A stretch of 14,723 nucleotides of DNA from Pseudomonadota bacterium (GTDB lineage Bacteria > Pseudomonadota > Gammaproteobacteria > Acidithiobacillales > Acidithiobacillaceae): contig JAKCBU010000006.1 in NCBI GenBank assembly GCA_021839095.1, positions 1 through 14,723 of the forward strand. The letters run 5' to 3'. The notes under the pieces were generated by a model. That model searched no databases, was not told the origin of the DNA, and saw nothing but the letters and a program-made list of their open reading frames with translations. A program made the position numbers and the translations under genes. Numbering within the stretch: position 1 is the first letter of the stretch; every line of letters begins with the position of its first letter. Below are positions 1 to 6,038 of this stretch, piece by piece.

Positions 1-240
1 GCAATCCGCATTGACGCCTCAGTCAGGCCCTGGCCGCAATGGTCGCAGCAGCCCTCCAAATCGCGGAAGACCCCGCACATCGCCCCCACAGCTCCTCAGG
101 CCTTGCTGGCCGTCACGCAGCAGGTACCGGAACCGGTCGCCGCGGCGCTCCGCCGCTGGGCGGCCACGCTGGATATGCTTCAGGCCGAAACGCTCGCCAA
201 CACCTCGGCGAAAGAGAACGGCGCGCGATTCTCGGAATAA
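1..240 (+). CDS. 3' end of a gene, possibly dciA (DUF721)
   Basis: An open plus-strand frame enters from the left edge and stops at TAA 238-240, giving 79 C-terminal residues. The stretch from about residue 31 to 51 ([20 protein letters not shown], then AAALRRWA) resembles the short helical motif near the C terminus of DciA/DUF721 proteins, which are replicative-helicase loaders or KH-like proteins. From general knowledge, a DUF721 gene often sits convergently beside lpxC in proteobacteria, and this orientation fits. The frame overlaps the 3' end of lpxC by 61 nt on the other strand. The catalytic or binding core lies outside the window, so identity rests on a weak motif plus context. It could also be a chance open frame in GC-rich DNA. 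No ribosome binding site can be judged because the start is missing. Confidence 0.4.
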   Translation, partial: AIRIDASVRPWPQWSQQPSKSRKTPHIAPTAPQALLAVTQQVPEPVAAALRRWAATLDMLQAETLANTSAKENGARFSE

Positions 241-1094
241 TCCACGAACTCCCAGGCATCCTGACGCTCCAGCAAAGTGCGGAGCAAACTGTTGTTGAGG
301 GCGTGCCCGGCCTTATAACCGGAAAAATGACCCACCAACGGATGGCCGAGCAGATAAAGGTCGCCAATGGAATCGAGCACCTTATGACGCACAAATTCAT
401 TGGTATAACGCAGTCCTTCTTCATTGAGGATACGGTAGTCATCCACGACGATGGCGTTATCCAGATTACCGCCCAGCGCCAGGCCCATGCTCCTCAGGGT
501 CTCCACCTCCCGCATGAAACCGAAGGTACGCGCGCGCGCCACTTCCTTGAGGTAGGAAGTCCGCGCAAAATCCACCGTCACTTCCTGGCCCCCGTTTTTC
601 ATCACCGGATGGTCAAAATCAATGGTAAAACTGACTTTGAAGCCCTCAAAAGGCTCCAACTTCACCCAGCGGTCCCCGTCCTCCGTCTCCAGCGGCTTGG
701 TGATGCGGATAAACCGCTTGGGCGCTTTCTGCTCTTCGATTCCCGCGCATTGGATCAAAAAAACGAAAGGCGCCGCGCTGCCGTCCATGATCGGCACTTC
801 CGGTCCATCCAGATCCACATACGCATTATCTATACCCAGACCAGCCAGTGCCGACATCAGGTGCTCGATAGTCCCTACCCGCATCCGCCCATCGCCGATA
901 TTGGTGGAAAGGCGGGTGTCCACCACGTGCAACGGATCCGCTTTAATCCATGCCCCCCCTTCCACATCGCTGCGATGGAAGACGATACCCGTGTTGACCG
1001 GTGCCGGACGCAGACCGATGTACACCTTCCTGCCGCTATGCAGACCGATACCGGTGCCCCAGATCATGTTTTTGAGTGTGCGCTGACGGATCAT
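180..1094 (-). CDS. lpxC: UDP-3-O-acyl-N-acetylglucosamine deacetylase LpxC
   Basis: LpxC is the zinc-dependent cytoplasmic deacetylase that performs the committed step of lipid A synthesis. The protein is 304 aa, against 305 in E. coli, and aligns from the first residues (MIRQRTLKN). The zinc/catalytic motif TIEHL is at residues 75-79. [31 protein letters not shown] and [13 protein letters not shown] follow in order, and GHALNN near the C terminus carries the conserved active-site histidine. The ATG at 1092-1094 is chosen because it reproduces the family N terminus; only a weak GGGAT lies about 10 nt upstream. The nonpolar tail LASVSA recalls the C-terminal FtsH degradation signal of E. coli LpxC. 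The gene is divergent from sspA and convergent with the left-edge gene. In many relatives lpxC follows ftsZ, so this position and orientation are rearranged. Confidence 0.97.
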   Translation of the reverse strand: MIRQRTLKNMIWGTGIGLHSGRKVYIGLRPAPVNTGIVFHRSDVEGGAWIKADPLHVVDTRLSTNIGDGRMRVGTIEHLMSALAGLGIDNAYVDLDGPEVPIMDGSAAPFVFLIQCAGIEEQKAPKRFIRITKPLETEDGDRWVKLEPFEGFKVSFTIDFDHPVMKNGGQEVTVDFARTSYLKEVARARTFGFMREVETLRSMGLALGGNLDNAIVVDDYRILNEEGLRYTNEFVRHKVLDSIGDLYLLGHPLVGHFSGYKAGHALNNSLLRTLLERQDAWEFVDYSENRAPFSFAEVLASVSA

Positions 1095-1153
1095 GTACGT
1101 GGCATCCCGCGATCTCGAAGATCGCCCTCCCGTTGAGTGTTATAGCCTACTTT

Positions 1154-1178
1154 ACAACGTTTGTTGTCTATATACAAC
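1154..1178. promoter_or_regulatory. Interlocking inverted repeats between lpxC and sspA
   Basis: Three half-sites alternate here: ACAAC (1154-1158), GTTGT (1163-1167) and ACAAC (1174-1178). The central GTTGT can pair with either neighbour, giving two overlapping palindromes with 4- and 6-nt spacers. The second, 1163-1178, has TATA at its centre. This looks like an operator or dimer-binding site in the divergent intergenic region. It lies about 60-85 bp upstream of the lpxC start and about 145-170 bp upstream of sspA, so it more probably acts on lpxC. On the minus strand nearby, TAGACA and TATAAC could be lpxC -35 and -10 elements, but their 20-bp spacing is too long to be convincing. No known regulator was recognised. 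Confidence 0.4.
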
Positions 1179-1248
1179 CAATCGGCTGGGGGACATACCT
1201 TCCGGGATGGCGCCCGAAACACATCCCCCCAAGCCATGGCCGGTTATG

Positions 1249-1254
1249 TATAAT
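1249..1254 (+). promoter_or_regulatory. Candidate -10 element for sspA
   Basis: TATAAT, a perfect sigma-70 -10 hexamer, lies 68 bp upstream of the sspA ATG, preceded directly by TG at 1247-1248. No recognisable -35 hexamer is found 16-18 bp upstream, where the sequence is C-rich (1226-1231). If it is used, transcription would begin near 1261 and give a leader of about 60 nt. Confidence 0.45.
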
Positions 1255-1322
1255 ACCAGAGACGCGACTGCCGCAGGGCGGTTGCGCCAGAGCGGACCCT
1301 TTTAAAGACAAGGACGTAAATC

Positions 1323-1943
1323 ATGGCAACCCCCAGCAGCAAAAAAACCCTGATGACCCTCTACTCCAGCAGCGATTGCGTCTTCGCGCACCGCGTGCGC
1401 TTCGTTTTGGAAGAAAAGGCCATGGAATATCAGACCATCGACGTCGACCTCACCAACAAACCCGAGGATCTTGCCGAACTCAACCCCTACAACCAAGTGC
1501 CCACCCTTGTGGATCGTGATCTGGCCGTCCACGAATCGGTACTCATCATGGAGTATCTGGACGAGCGGTTTCCCCACCCGCCACTGATTCCCGTGGATCC
1601 CATCTCCCGTGCCAAAGTGCGCCTGGGTCTCTTGCGTTTCGACCGCGACTGGTTCGCACCGCTCTTTCAGGCGGGCTACAGCGCCGAACACGGTAAAACC
1701 GCCAAAGAGCAGATCCGCAGCACGCTCGCCGGACTCAGCAGTATTTTCAGCCAGCAACGTTTCCTGTTCGGTGACGAACTCTCGGTGCTCGACTGCGCCA
1801 TCGCTCCGCTGTTGTGGCGCCTGCCGGTCTTGGAGATAAACCTGCCCGCCGCGGCTCGCGCCACACGGGATTACATGGATCGTCTCTTCCATATGGAGAG
1901 TTTCAAGCGCAGCCTGACTCCCGCCGAGAAGTCCCTCCGTTAG
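1323..1943 (+). CDS. sspA: Stringent starvation protein A homologue
   Basis: SspA is a glutathione-S-transferase-fold protein without GST activity that binds RNA polymerase holoenzyme and adjusts transcription in stress and stationary phase. The protein is 206 aa, close to the 212 of E. coli. The N-terminal thioredoxin-like half contains NPYNQVPTLVDRDL (54-67) and MEYLDERFPHPPL (76-88). The PHP tripeptide, known to be needed for SspA function, falls exactly at residues 84-86. The C-terminal helical half carries the conserved APLLWRLPVLEI and SLTPAEKSLR. Cys19 in SSDCVFAHRVRF resembles betaproteobacterial SspA; E. coli lacks it. AAGGAC at 1310-1315 is a good ribosome binding site 7 nt before the ATG. 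sspB, the usual partner, does not follow. Instead the acyl-CoA ligase starts 1 nt after the stop, so the two are probably cotranscribed. Confidence 0.95.
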   Translation: MATPSSKKTLMTLYSSSDCVFAHRVRFVLEEKAMEYQTIDVDLTNKPEDLAELNPYNQVPTLVDRDLAVHESVLIMEYLDERFPHPPLIPVDPISRAKVRLGLLRFDRDWFAPLFQAGYSAEHGKTAKEQIRSTLAGLSSIFSQQRFLFGDELSVLDCAIAPLLWRLPVLEINLPAAARATRDYMDRLFHMESFKRSLTPAEKSLR

Positions 1944-1944
1944 C

Positions 1945-3681
1945 ATGGACGTCGACCTCGCCCGCTTTCGAAGTTTACCAGAAGGCCTCTTTGCGCGCTG
2001 CGCCCGTGACCCGGGAGGAACGATCGCCTTGCAACGGCAGGAAGACATTTTCCGGCCGTTAACGGCAGCCGCCTTCGCCAACCGGGTGAGGGCGCGGGCC
2101 CGGGGGCTCCTGTCTCTGGGCATACGCCAGGGCGAACGGGTCATTCTGATGGCACCCAATTCACTGGATTGGGCGATCATGGATTTCGCCATCCTCGGCA
2201 TAGGCGCCATCACCGTCCCGCTCTACCCGACCTTCAGCCCGCGCGAGATTCACTATGTGCTGGGCGACAGCGGCGCCGGACTGATACTCCTCGAAGGCAC
2301 CAGCGAGTGGCGGCGCATGTCGAACGAAGACTGGGGTGTACCCCATGATCGCATCCTGCTTCGCGACGCGGCGGCCGCGCAGGGGGCCGGTCTGCGGCAC
2401 TGGGCCGCCCTCGAAAACGAGGGTTCAGAGGTGCCCGACAGTACGCTGGATGCGCGGATGGCGGCGCTGCAGCGTGGGCAGACGGCCACCATCGTATACA
2501 CCTCCGGAACGACAGGCTGGCCGAAGGGGGTGATGCTCAGTCACGGCAATATCCTCAGCAATATCGAAGGCTTCGTACCGCTCGTGCCGCTGCGTGCCAG
2601 GCAGCGATTGCTCTCCATTCTACCCCTCTCCCATGTGTTCGAGCGCGGCACCGGACACTTCGGCGCCTACCTGCTGGGGCTGGAGGTCGCTTACGCGGAG
2701 CGTCCGGATACGCTGCTGCGCGACATGGCGGCCTCCCATCCGGACATCGTCGTCGCCGTGCCACGGGTTTTCCAATTGCTCTATGGCCGGGTGCGGCGAG
2801 GTATTGAAGAACGAACCGGACTGCTCGGCCGCTTCCTGCGCCGGGGGGCCGGCCTTGAATCAGAGCGCCCGCCCGCGCCCCGCTGGCAGCGCGCCATTAC
2901 GCGACGTCTGCTGGTCCGCAATCTGCGCAAAAAACTCGGTGGACGCTTATGCTTCTTTGTCTCCGGCGGCGCCCCGCTGGATGCCGAAATCGCCCGATTC
3001 TTCATTGACCTGGGATTACCCATTGTCGAGGGCTACGGCATGACCGAAGCGAGCCCGGTAATCGCCGCCAATCCACTGGCCGCCATTCGCCCCGGAACCG
3101 TTGGGCGTTTCCTACCCAACCTGGAAGGGCGGGTCGCGGCGGATGGCGAGATACAGGTGCGCGGTCCCTCCGTCATGCAGGGCTACTGGAACAACGAGAG
3201 CGCCACCCGCGAGACGCTCATGGAGGACGGCTGGCTACATACCGGCGACGTAGGCAGCCTGGACCACGACGGTTACCTGAGCATCAGTGACCGCAAAAAG
3301 GAACTGATCGTCAATTCCGCGGGCGAGAACATTCCCCCGCAAAAGATCGAGAGGCGACTGATGGCGCAAGCGCTCATTGAGCAGGCCGTCGTTTTCGGTG
3401 ATCGCATGCCCTATCTCATGGCGCTGATCTTTCCCAATCAGGAACTACTGCAAAAGCAGATAGGCGCCGACGCGGAGGTTGCCACGACACGCAAGGTCAT
3501 CCGCGCGACCATCTCGGCCGCCCTCACTGATTTACCTGCTCATGAACAGGTGCGACGTTTTGCGCTGCTGCCGACGGCGCTGACGGAAGCCAGCGGAGAA
3601 CTGACCCCCACCCTCAAGGTGAAACGGCGTGTCGTCGCCGAGCATTACGCGGATCTGTTGGCGCAAATGCGCAAGGACTGA
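1945..3681 (+). CDS. AMP-forming long-chain acyl-CoA ligase (FadD/FAA1 type)
   Basis: This 578-aa protein belongs to the ANL adenylating-enzyme superfamily and most resembles long-chain fatty acid-CoA ligases (COG1022-like), which activate fatty acids with ATP and then form the CoA thioester. Visible motifs are the phosphate-binding loop IVYTSGTTGWPKG (from residue 183), LPLSHVFER, EGYGMTEASP (362-371), GWLHTGDVG (429-437) and the hinge DRKKELIVNSAGENIPP. The C-terminal LTPTLKVKRR should supply the adenylation lysine. All core residues appear intact. The ATG lies 1 nt after the sspA stop and has no strong ribosome binding site, suggesting translational coupling. The chain-length preference cannot be read from sequence. 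Acyl recycling, membrane lipid turnover or outer-membrane-linked acyl use are all possible. I assign the family, not a precise substrate. Confidence 0.9.
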   Translation: MDVDLARFRSLPEGLFARCARDPGGTIALQRQEDIFRPLTAAAFANRVRARARGLLSLGIRQGERVILMAPNSLDWAIMDFAILGIGAITVPLYPTFSPREIHYVLGDSGAGLILLEGTSEWRRMSNEDWGVPHDRILLRDAAAAQGAGLRHWAALENEGSEVPDSTLDARMAALQRGQTATIVYTSGTTGWPKGVMLSHGNILSNIEGFVPLVPLRARQRLLSILPLSHVFERGTGHFGAYLLGLEVAYAERPDTLLRDMAASHPDIVVAVPRVFQLLYGRVRRGIEERTGLLGRFLRRGAGLESERPPAPRWQRAITRRLLVRNLRKKLGGRLCFFVSGGAPLDAEIARFFIDLGLPIVEGYGMTEASPVIAANPLAAIRPGTVGRFLPNLEGRVAADGEIQVRGPSVMQGYWNNESATRETLMEDGWLHTGDVGSLDHDGYLSISDRKKELIVNSAGENIPPQKIERRLMAQALIEQAVVFGDRMPYLMALIFPNQELLQKQIGADAEVATTRKVIRATISAALTDLPAHEQVRRFALLPTALTEASGELTPTLKVKRRVVAEHYADLLAQMRKD

Positions 3682-3687
3682 CCCCCT

Positions 3688-3705
3688 CTTGCCGCTCTTG
3701 CCGCT
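3688..3705 (+). repeat. Tandem 9-bp repeat over the cca start
   Basis: CTTGCCGCT occurs twice in immediate succession (3688-3696 and 3697-3705). Each copy contains an in-frame TTG (3689 and 3698) that could start cca. The repeat encodes the unusual Leu/Pro-rich N terminus (LPLLPLL). Confidence 0.8.
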
Positions 3706-5071
3706 GCTCTCGCCACCCATCGCCCTGGTCCCCGTTCTAGCGGCCCTGCAAAGGGCAGGGGGGCGAGTATTGGTGGTGGGGGGCGCGCCACGGGATGCCC
3801 TGCTCGGTATTCCCGCGCACGACTGGGATCTGGAAGTTCATGGACTGAGCGAGGCGCGCCTGGCCGAATGTCTGGCTCCCTGTAACGCCCAACGGATAGG
3901 AGGACACCGCGCGGTCTGGGTGGTGGCCGGCGCCGAGATTTCCTTGCCACAAGGTCCGGGCGGACGGATCGACCCGCATTTACCCTGGGCCATCGCCGCG
4001 CAGCGGCGGGATTTTTCGGTCAATGCCCTCGCCTGGGACTGGGGGGCGCAACGCCTTCTGGACAGTGTCGGCGGCGTGACCGATCTGCACGCCCGACGAC
4101 TACGCATGGTGGGGGCAGACACCTTCGCGGAAGACCCCTTGCGCATCTTCCGCGCCGCGCGACTCGCGGGACAACTAGGTTTTTCTATTGAGACGCGGAG
4201 CGCCGCGCTCTGCCGCCAACTGGCGCCGCGCCTGCAAGGCATTCCCGGGGAGCGGCTGCGCAAAGAATGGGAAGCCCTGCTCTTGCGCGGCAGGCACCTG
4301 ATCCGGGCCTGGGATAGTCTGGCCCTCACCGGGGCCATCACCCAATTTCCGGAATTGCGCGCCCTGCAGGCCGTGCCCCAACGCCCCGATGCCCATCCGG
4401 AAGGCGACGTGTGGATTCATACCGGCCGCGTGCTCGCGGCGGCGGGGCAACTGCGCCGCGGTGATCGGGCGCATGACCTGCCCCTGATGCTGGGTGCCTT
4501 GCTGCACGACCTGGGCAAGGCCAGTACGACGCGTCGCGATCCTCAGGGCCGCTGGCGGGCTTTCGGGCACGAGCAGGCACTGGCCACCGCTCACGCCTTT
4601 CTGGGCCGCTACTTTCCCGGTAACCGCGTCAGCCGCCAAGTCCTGCCGCTGATTCGCTGGCATGGCGCGCCCTACGCCCTGCACCGCGACAGCGCCGGAC
4701 GCGCCGCCTACGCGCGCCTGGCCCTGCGGCTCCCTGACCGCCCCTTGTTGCTGGATGTCGCACTGGCGGATGCGCGCGGCGCGGGCACGGAACAGCCCCC
4801 GGCCCTTGCGCACACGCGCAAGGTCTGGCAGGAGATGGATCTTTGGTCCAGCCTCCCGGAGCCGCTACTGAAGGGGTCGGACCTCATGGCCTCGGGAATG
4901 GTCCCCGGTCCGACACTGGGCAAGGCACTAGCACTGGCCCACGAAATACAGGTGACCATGGGCATAAAAGACCGCCCACAGCTGCTCGCCGCACTACGCC
5001 AACGCCTACCGGAAATCAATCCCCGAGACGGCCGCGCTTGTTCACCGCCGCCACATTCCCCCACTGACTGA
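3689..5071 (+). CDS. cca: tRNA nucleotidyltransferase (CCA-adding enzyme) with HD domain
   Basis: The product adds or repairs the 3'-terminal CCA of tRNAs. It has the class II nucleotidyltransferase head: VVGGAPRDALLG (GG at residues 31-32) and the metal-binding DWD (45-47). RRDFSVNALAWD and EDPLRIFRAARLAGQLGF follow, the latter matching the tRNA nucleotidyltransferase neck. An HD phosphohydrolase-type domain with LLHDLGKAS (H273-D274) resembles the multifunctional bacterial CCA proteins. No ATG is available. TTG at 3689 is preferred because AAGGA (3673-3677) lies 11 nt upstream, inside the end of the ligase gene. This gives 460 aa, somewhat longer than E. coli Cca (412). Alternatives are TTG 3698, or GTG 3629, which would overlap the ligase by 53 nt. 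A related poly(A) polymerase activity cannot be excluded. The stop overlaps a convergent minus-strand gene by 56 nt. Confidence 0.88.
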   Translation: MPLLPLLSPPIALVPVLAALQRAGGRVLVVGGAPRDALLGIPAHDWDLEVHGLSEARLAECLAPCNAQRIGGHRAVWVVAGAEISLPQGPGGRIDPHLPWAIAAQRRDFSVNALAWDWGAQRLLDSVGGVTDLHARRLRMVGADTFAEDPLRIFRAARLAGQLGFSIETRSAALCRQLAPRLQGIPGERLRKEWEALLLRGRHLIRAWDSLALTGAITQFPELRALQAVPQRPDAHPEGDVWIHTGRVLAAAGQLRRGDRAHDLPLMLGALLHDLGKASTTRRDPQGRWRAFGHEQALATAHAFLGRYFPGNRVSRQVLPLIRWHGAPYALHRDSAGRAAYARLALRLPDRPLLLDVALADARGAGTEQPPALAHTRKVWQEMDLWSSLPEPLLKGSDLMASGMVPGPTLGKALALAHEIQVTMGIKDRPQLLAALRQRLPEINPRDGRACSPPPHSPTD

Positions 5072-5282
5072 GGTCCCGCACCTGTACCCCCACCCACCAG
5101 TATGGGGCGACACTGTCCCGGCCATGCCCGCCGACGAGGCCTTGTCCCGGCGCCAGATACACATGTTCCAGCAGATGGCGCGCATCCTCGCGGCTCCGGA
5201 AGACCGACCAGGCCACCACTCGCTCCATGGGTGCGATCGAGGGCACCTCCCGTGCTTCATCCAGAAAATGATCATCGGTCAT
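5016..5282 (-). CDS. Small hypothetical protein (88 aa)
   Basis: I do not recognise this protein. It reads MTDDHFLDEAREVPSIAPME at the start, then a charged helical segment (SREDARHLLEHVYL) and a Gly/Trp-rich part (APYWWVGVQVRDLSQWGNV). It has no signal peptide, membrane segment or cysteine motif, and is probably a small soluble protein. The start at 5280-5282 is well supported by GGAAGGAG ending 9 nt upstream, one of the best ribosome binding sites in the window. Longer in-frame starts upstream (to 5366) lack this support. It converges on cca and overlaps its last 56 nt. A TATACT on the minus strand (5346-5351) could be its -10. Coding status rests on the ribosome binding site and composition, so it is plausible rather than certain. 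Confidence 0.55.
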   Translation of the reverse strand: MTDDHFLDEAREVPSIAPMERVVAWSVFRSREDARHLLEHVYLAPGQGLVGGHGRDSVAPYWWVGVQVRDLSQWGNVAAVNKRGRLGD

Positions 5283-5345
5283 GACATTCCGCTCCTTCCT
5301 GTGGATACCGGCCCCACCGCGGCGCTTCGTATCTCCGCGCCTCAC

Positions 5346-5353
5346 AGTATAAT
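5346..5353. promoter_or_regulatory. Overlapping divergent -10-like elements
   Basis: AGTATAAT reads as TATAAT on the plus strand (5348-5353) and TATACT on the minus strand (5346-5351). The minus-strand element would give the small gene ending at 5282 a leader of about 55-60 nt. The plus-strand element is about 64 bp too far upstream to set the mature rnpB 5' end. Neither has a good -35 at 16-18 bp, so usage is uncertain. Confidence 0.3.
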
Positions 5354-5380
5354 GCGCGGAGTCCAAGTCTGCATGTTTCT

Positions 5381-5409
5381 CTGACAGGGTGTCGCAAAAC
5401 GGGTATCAT
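5381..5409 (+). promoter_or_regulatory. rnpB promoter
   Basis: CTGACA (5381-5386; 5 of 6 to TTGACA) and TATCAT (5404-5409; 5 of 6 to TATAAT) are separated by exactly 17 bp. The predicted start at about 5416-5417 coincides with the first base of the RNase P RNA P1 helix, so promoter and RNA end support each other. Confidence 0.8.
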
Positions 5410-5416
5410 CGGCGGC

Positions 5417-5761
5417 GGAGTGGGCCAGACGACCGCCGCGGAGCAATCCGGGGAGGAAAGTCCGGGCTCCATAGGGCAAGGCGCCGGCTAACGGCCGGGA
5501 GGCGTGAGCCTACGGAAAGTGCCACAGAAAATATACCGCCAAGCGCGCGAGCGCCGGTAAGGGTGAAAAGGTGCGGTAAGAGCGCACCGCATTTCCGGTA
5601 ACGGAAATGGCAGGGAAAACCCCGCCCGGAGCAAGACCAAATAGGCATGCGATACCGTGGCCCGCGGTGCATGCGGGTAGGTTGCTGGAGCCAGTGCGCA
5701 AGTGCTGGCCTAGAGGAATGGTCGTCCACGACAGAACCCGGCTTATCGGCCCACTCCACCT
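5417..5761 (+). ncRNA. rnpB: RNase P RNA, bacterial type A
   Basis: This is the catalytic RNA of RNase P, which removes 5' leaders from pre-tRNAs. The conserved core GAGGAAAGTCCGGGCTCC is at 5453-5470 and the 3' core ACAGAACCCGGCTTATCGG at 5731-5749. P1 is closed by ten pairs, 5417-5426 with 5748-5757. The P14 hairpin (5591-5608) has a 7-bp stem and a GTAA loop. The L15 region, CCCGGAGCAAG, AAATAGG and the P16/P17 arm follow in the type A order. Length is about 345 nt, against 377 in E. coli. The P12 arm is very short: GCGC, a GCGA loop, GCGC (5543-5554). The L15 base that pairs with the tRNA discriminator region is A (5616) where E. coli has U. The ends are inferred from P1, the promoter and the CACCT 3' end. 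It lies between the small minus-strand gene and the mraZ leader. Confidence 0.97.
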
Positions 5762-5769
5762 CTGTATGC

Positions 5770-5792
5770 TTTGCCCTACGGCTTCGGGCAAA
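5770..5792 (+). terminator. Hairpin just after rnpB
   Basis: TTTGCCC (5770-5776) pairs with GGGCAAA (5786-5792) around a 9-nt loop, starting 9 nt after the inferred rnpB 3' end. Only a short TCT follows rather than a T tract. It may be a processing or end-protecting hairpin or an inefficient terminator. Confidence 0.4.
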
Positions 5793-5813
5793 TCTCGGCC
5801 ACCGTCGCTTTAG

Positions 5814-5862
5814 CGCCGATCAACATCAATAAAAATCAATCAGATGTAAAAAATCGTCGGCG
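5814..5862. other. Non-coding AT-rich stretch with nested inverted repeats
   Basis: Between rnpB and mraZ (5762-6093) I find no credible gene. Its first part can fold with CGCCGA (5814-5819) against TCGGCG (5857-5862) and, inside, ACATC (5823-5827) against GATGT (5843-5847). The rest of the fold is A-rich and unpaired. Whether this is an RNA structure in an extended rnpB or mraZ transcript or a chance pairing is open. Confidence 0.3.
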
Positions 5863-5874
5863 TTGCCCATCACC

Positions 5875-5897
5875 ACTCCATTTCCCGGAGTATTTTT
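5875..5897 (+). terminator. Weak intrinsic terminator candidate
   Basis: ACTCC (5875-5879) and GGAGT (5887-5891) form a 5-bp stem with a 7-nt loop. It is followed by A and then five T residues (5893-5897). It is the only hairpin in the gap with a T run and could end rnpB read-through before the mraZ promoters. The stem is short, so termination may be partial. Confidence 0.4.
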
Positions 5898-5924
5898 ACG
5901 GTATTCTATTTTCCATCATATAAT
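5895..5924 (+). promoter_or_regulatory. Upstream candidate promoter for the mraZ operon
   Basis: TTTACG (5895-5900; 4 of 6 to consensus) and TATAAT (5919-5924; perfect) are 18 bp apart in the AT-rich stretch. Transcription would start near 5931 and give mraZ a leader of about 160 nt that includes the MraZ boxes. It overlaps the T run of the terminator candidate by 3 nt. Confidence 0.4.
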
Positions 5925-6009
5925 TAGGTGATTGCGAATAACCCTTCAAGTATTTTATTTACTCTTCATAAACATGATCTAACATGCCGTAATTATTCGT
6001 TTTTTCTCC

Positions 6010-6038
6010 TTGACAGCAGGCCTGCTTCCCTTTAACCT
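6010..6038 (+). promoter_or_regulatory. Proximal mraZ (dcw) promoter
   Basis: TTGACA (6010-6015) is a perfect -35 and lies 17 bp from TAACCT (6033-6038), a poor -10 (3 of 6). A T-rich run (6000-6010) sits just upstream. The predicted start is at about 6045, immediately before the MraZ boxes, as expected for the E. coli-type Pmra promoter. The spacer contains the perfect palindrome AGCAGGCCTGCT (6015-6026). Confidence 0.65.

Noticed and set aside
39..1136. Long plus-strand open frame (365 codons) opposite lpxC
   Set aside because: It is the antisense of lpxC, which has full family similarity; the frame is open because of GC-rich codon bias and its product resembles nothing known.
1302..2213. 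Minus-strand frame (303 codons) across sspA and the ligase start
   Set aside because: It covers a gene junction and the sspA ribosome binding site, and its product has no recognisable motif.
5124..5384. Plus-strand frame (86 codons) between cca and rnpB
   Set aside because: It lacks a ribosome binding site, runs into the rnpB promoter, and lies opposite the better-supported minus-strand gene.
5406..5759. Minus-strand frames lying over rnpB
   Set aside because: Antisense frames within RNase P RNA are a common false gene call; the conserved RNA structure explains the sequence.
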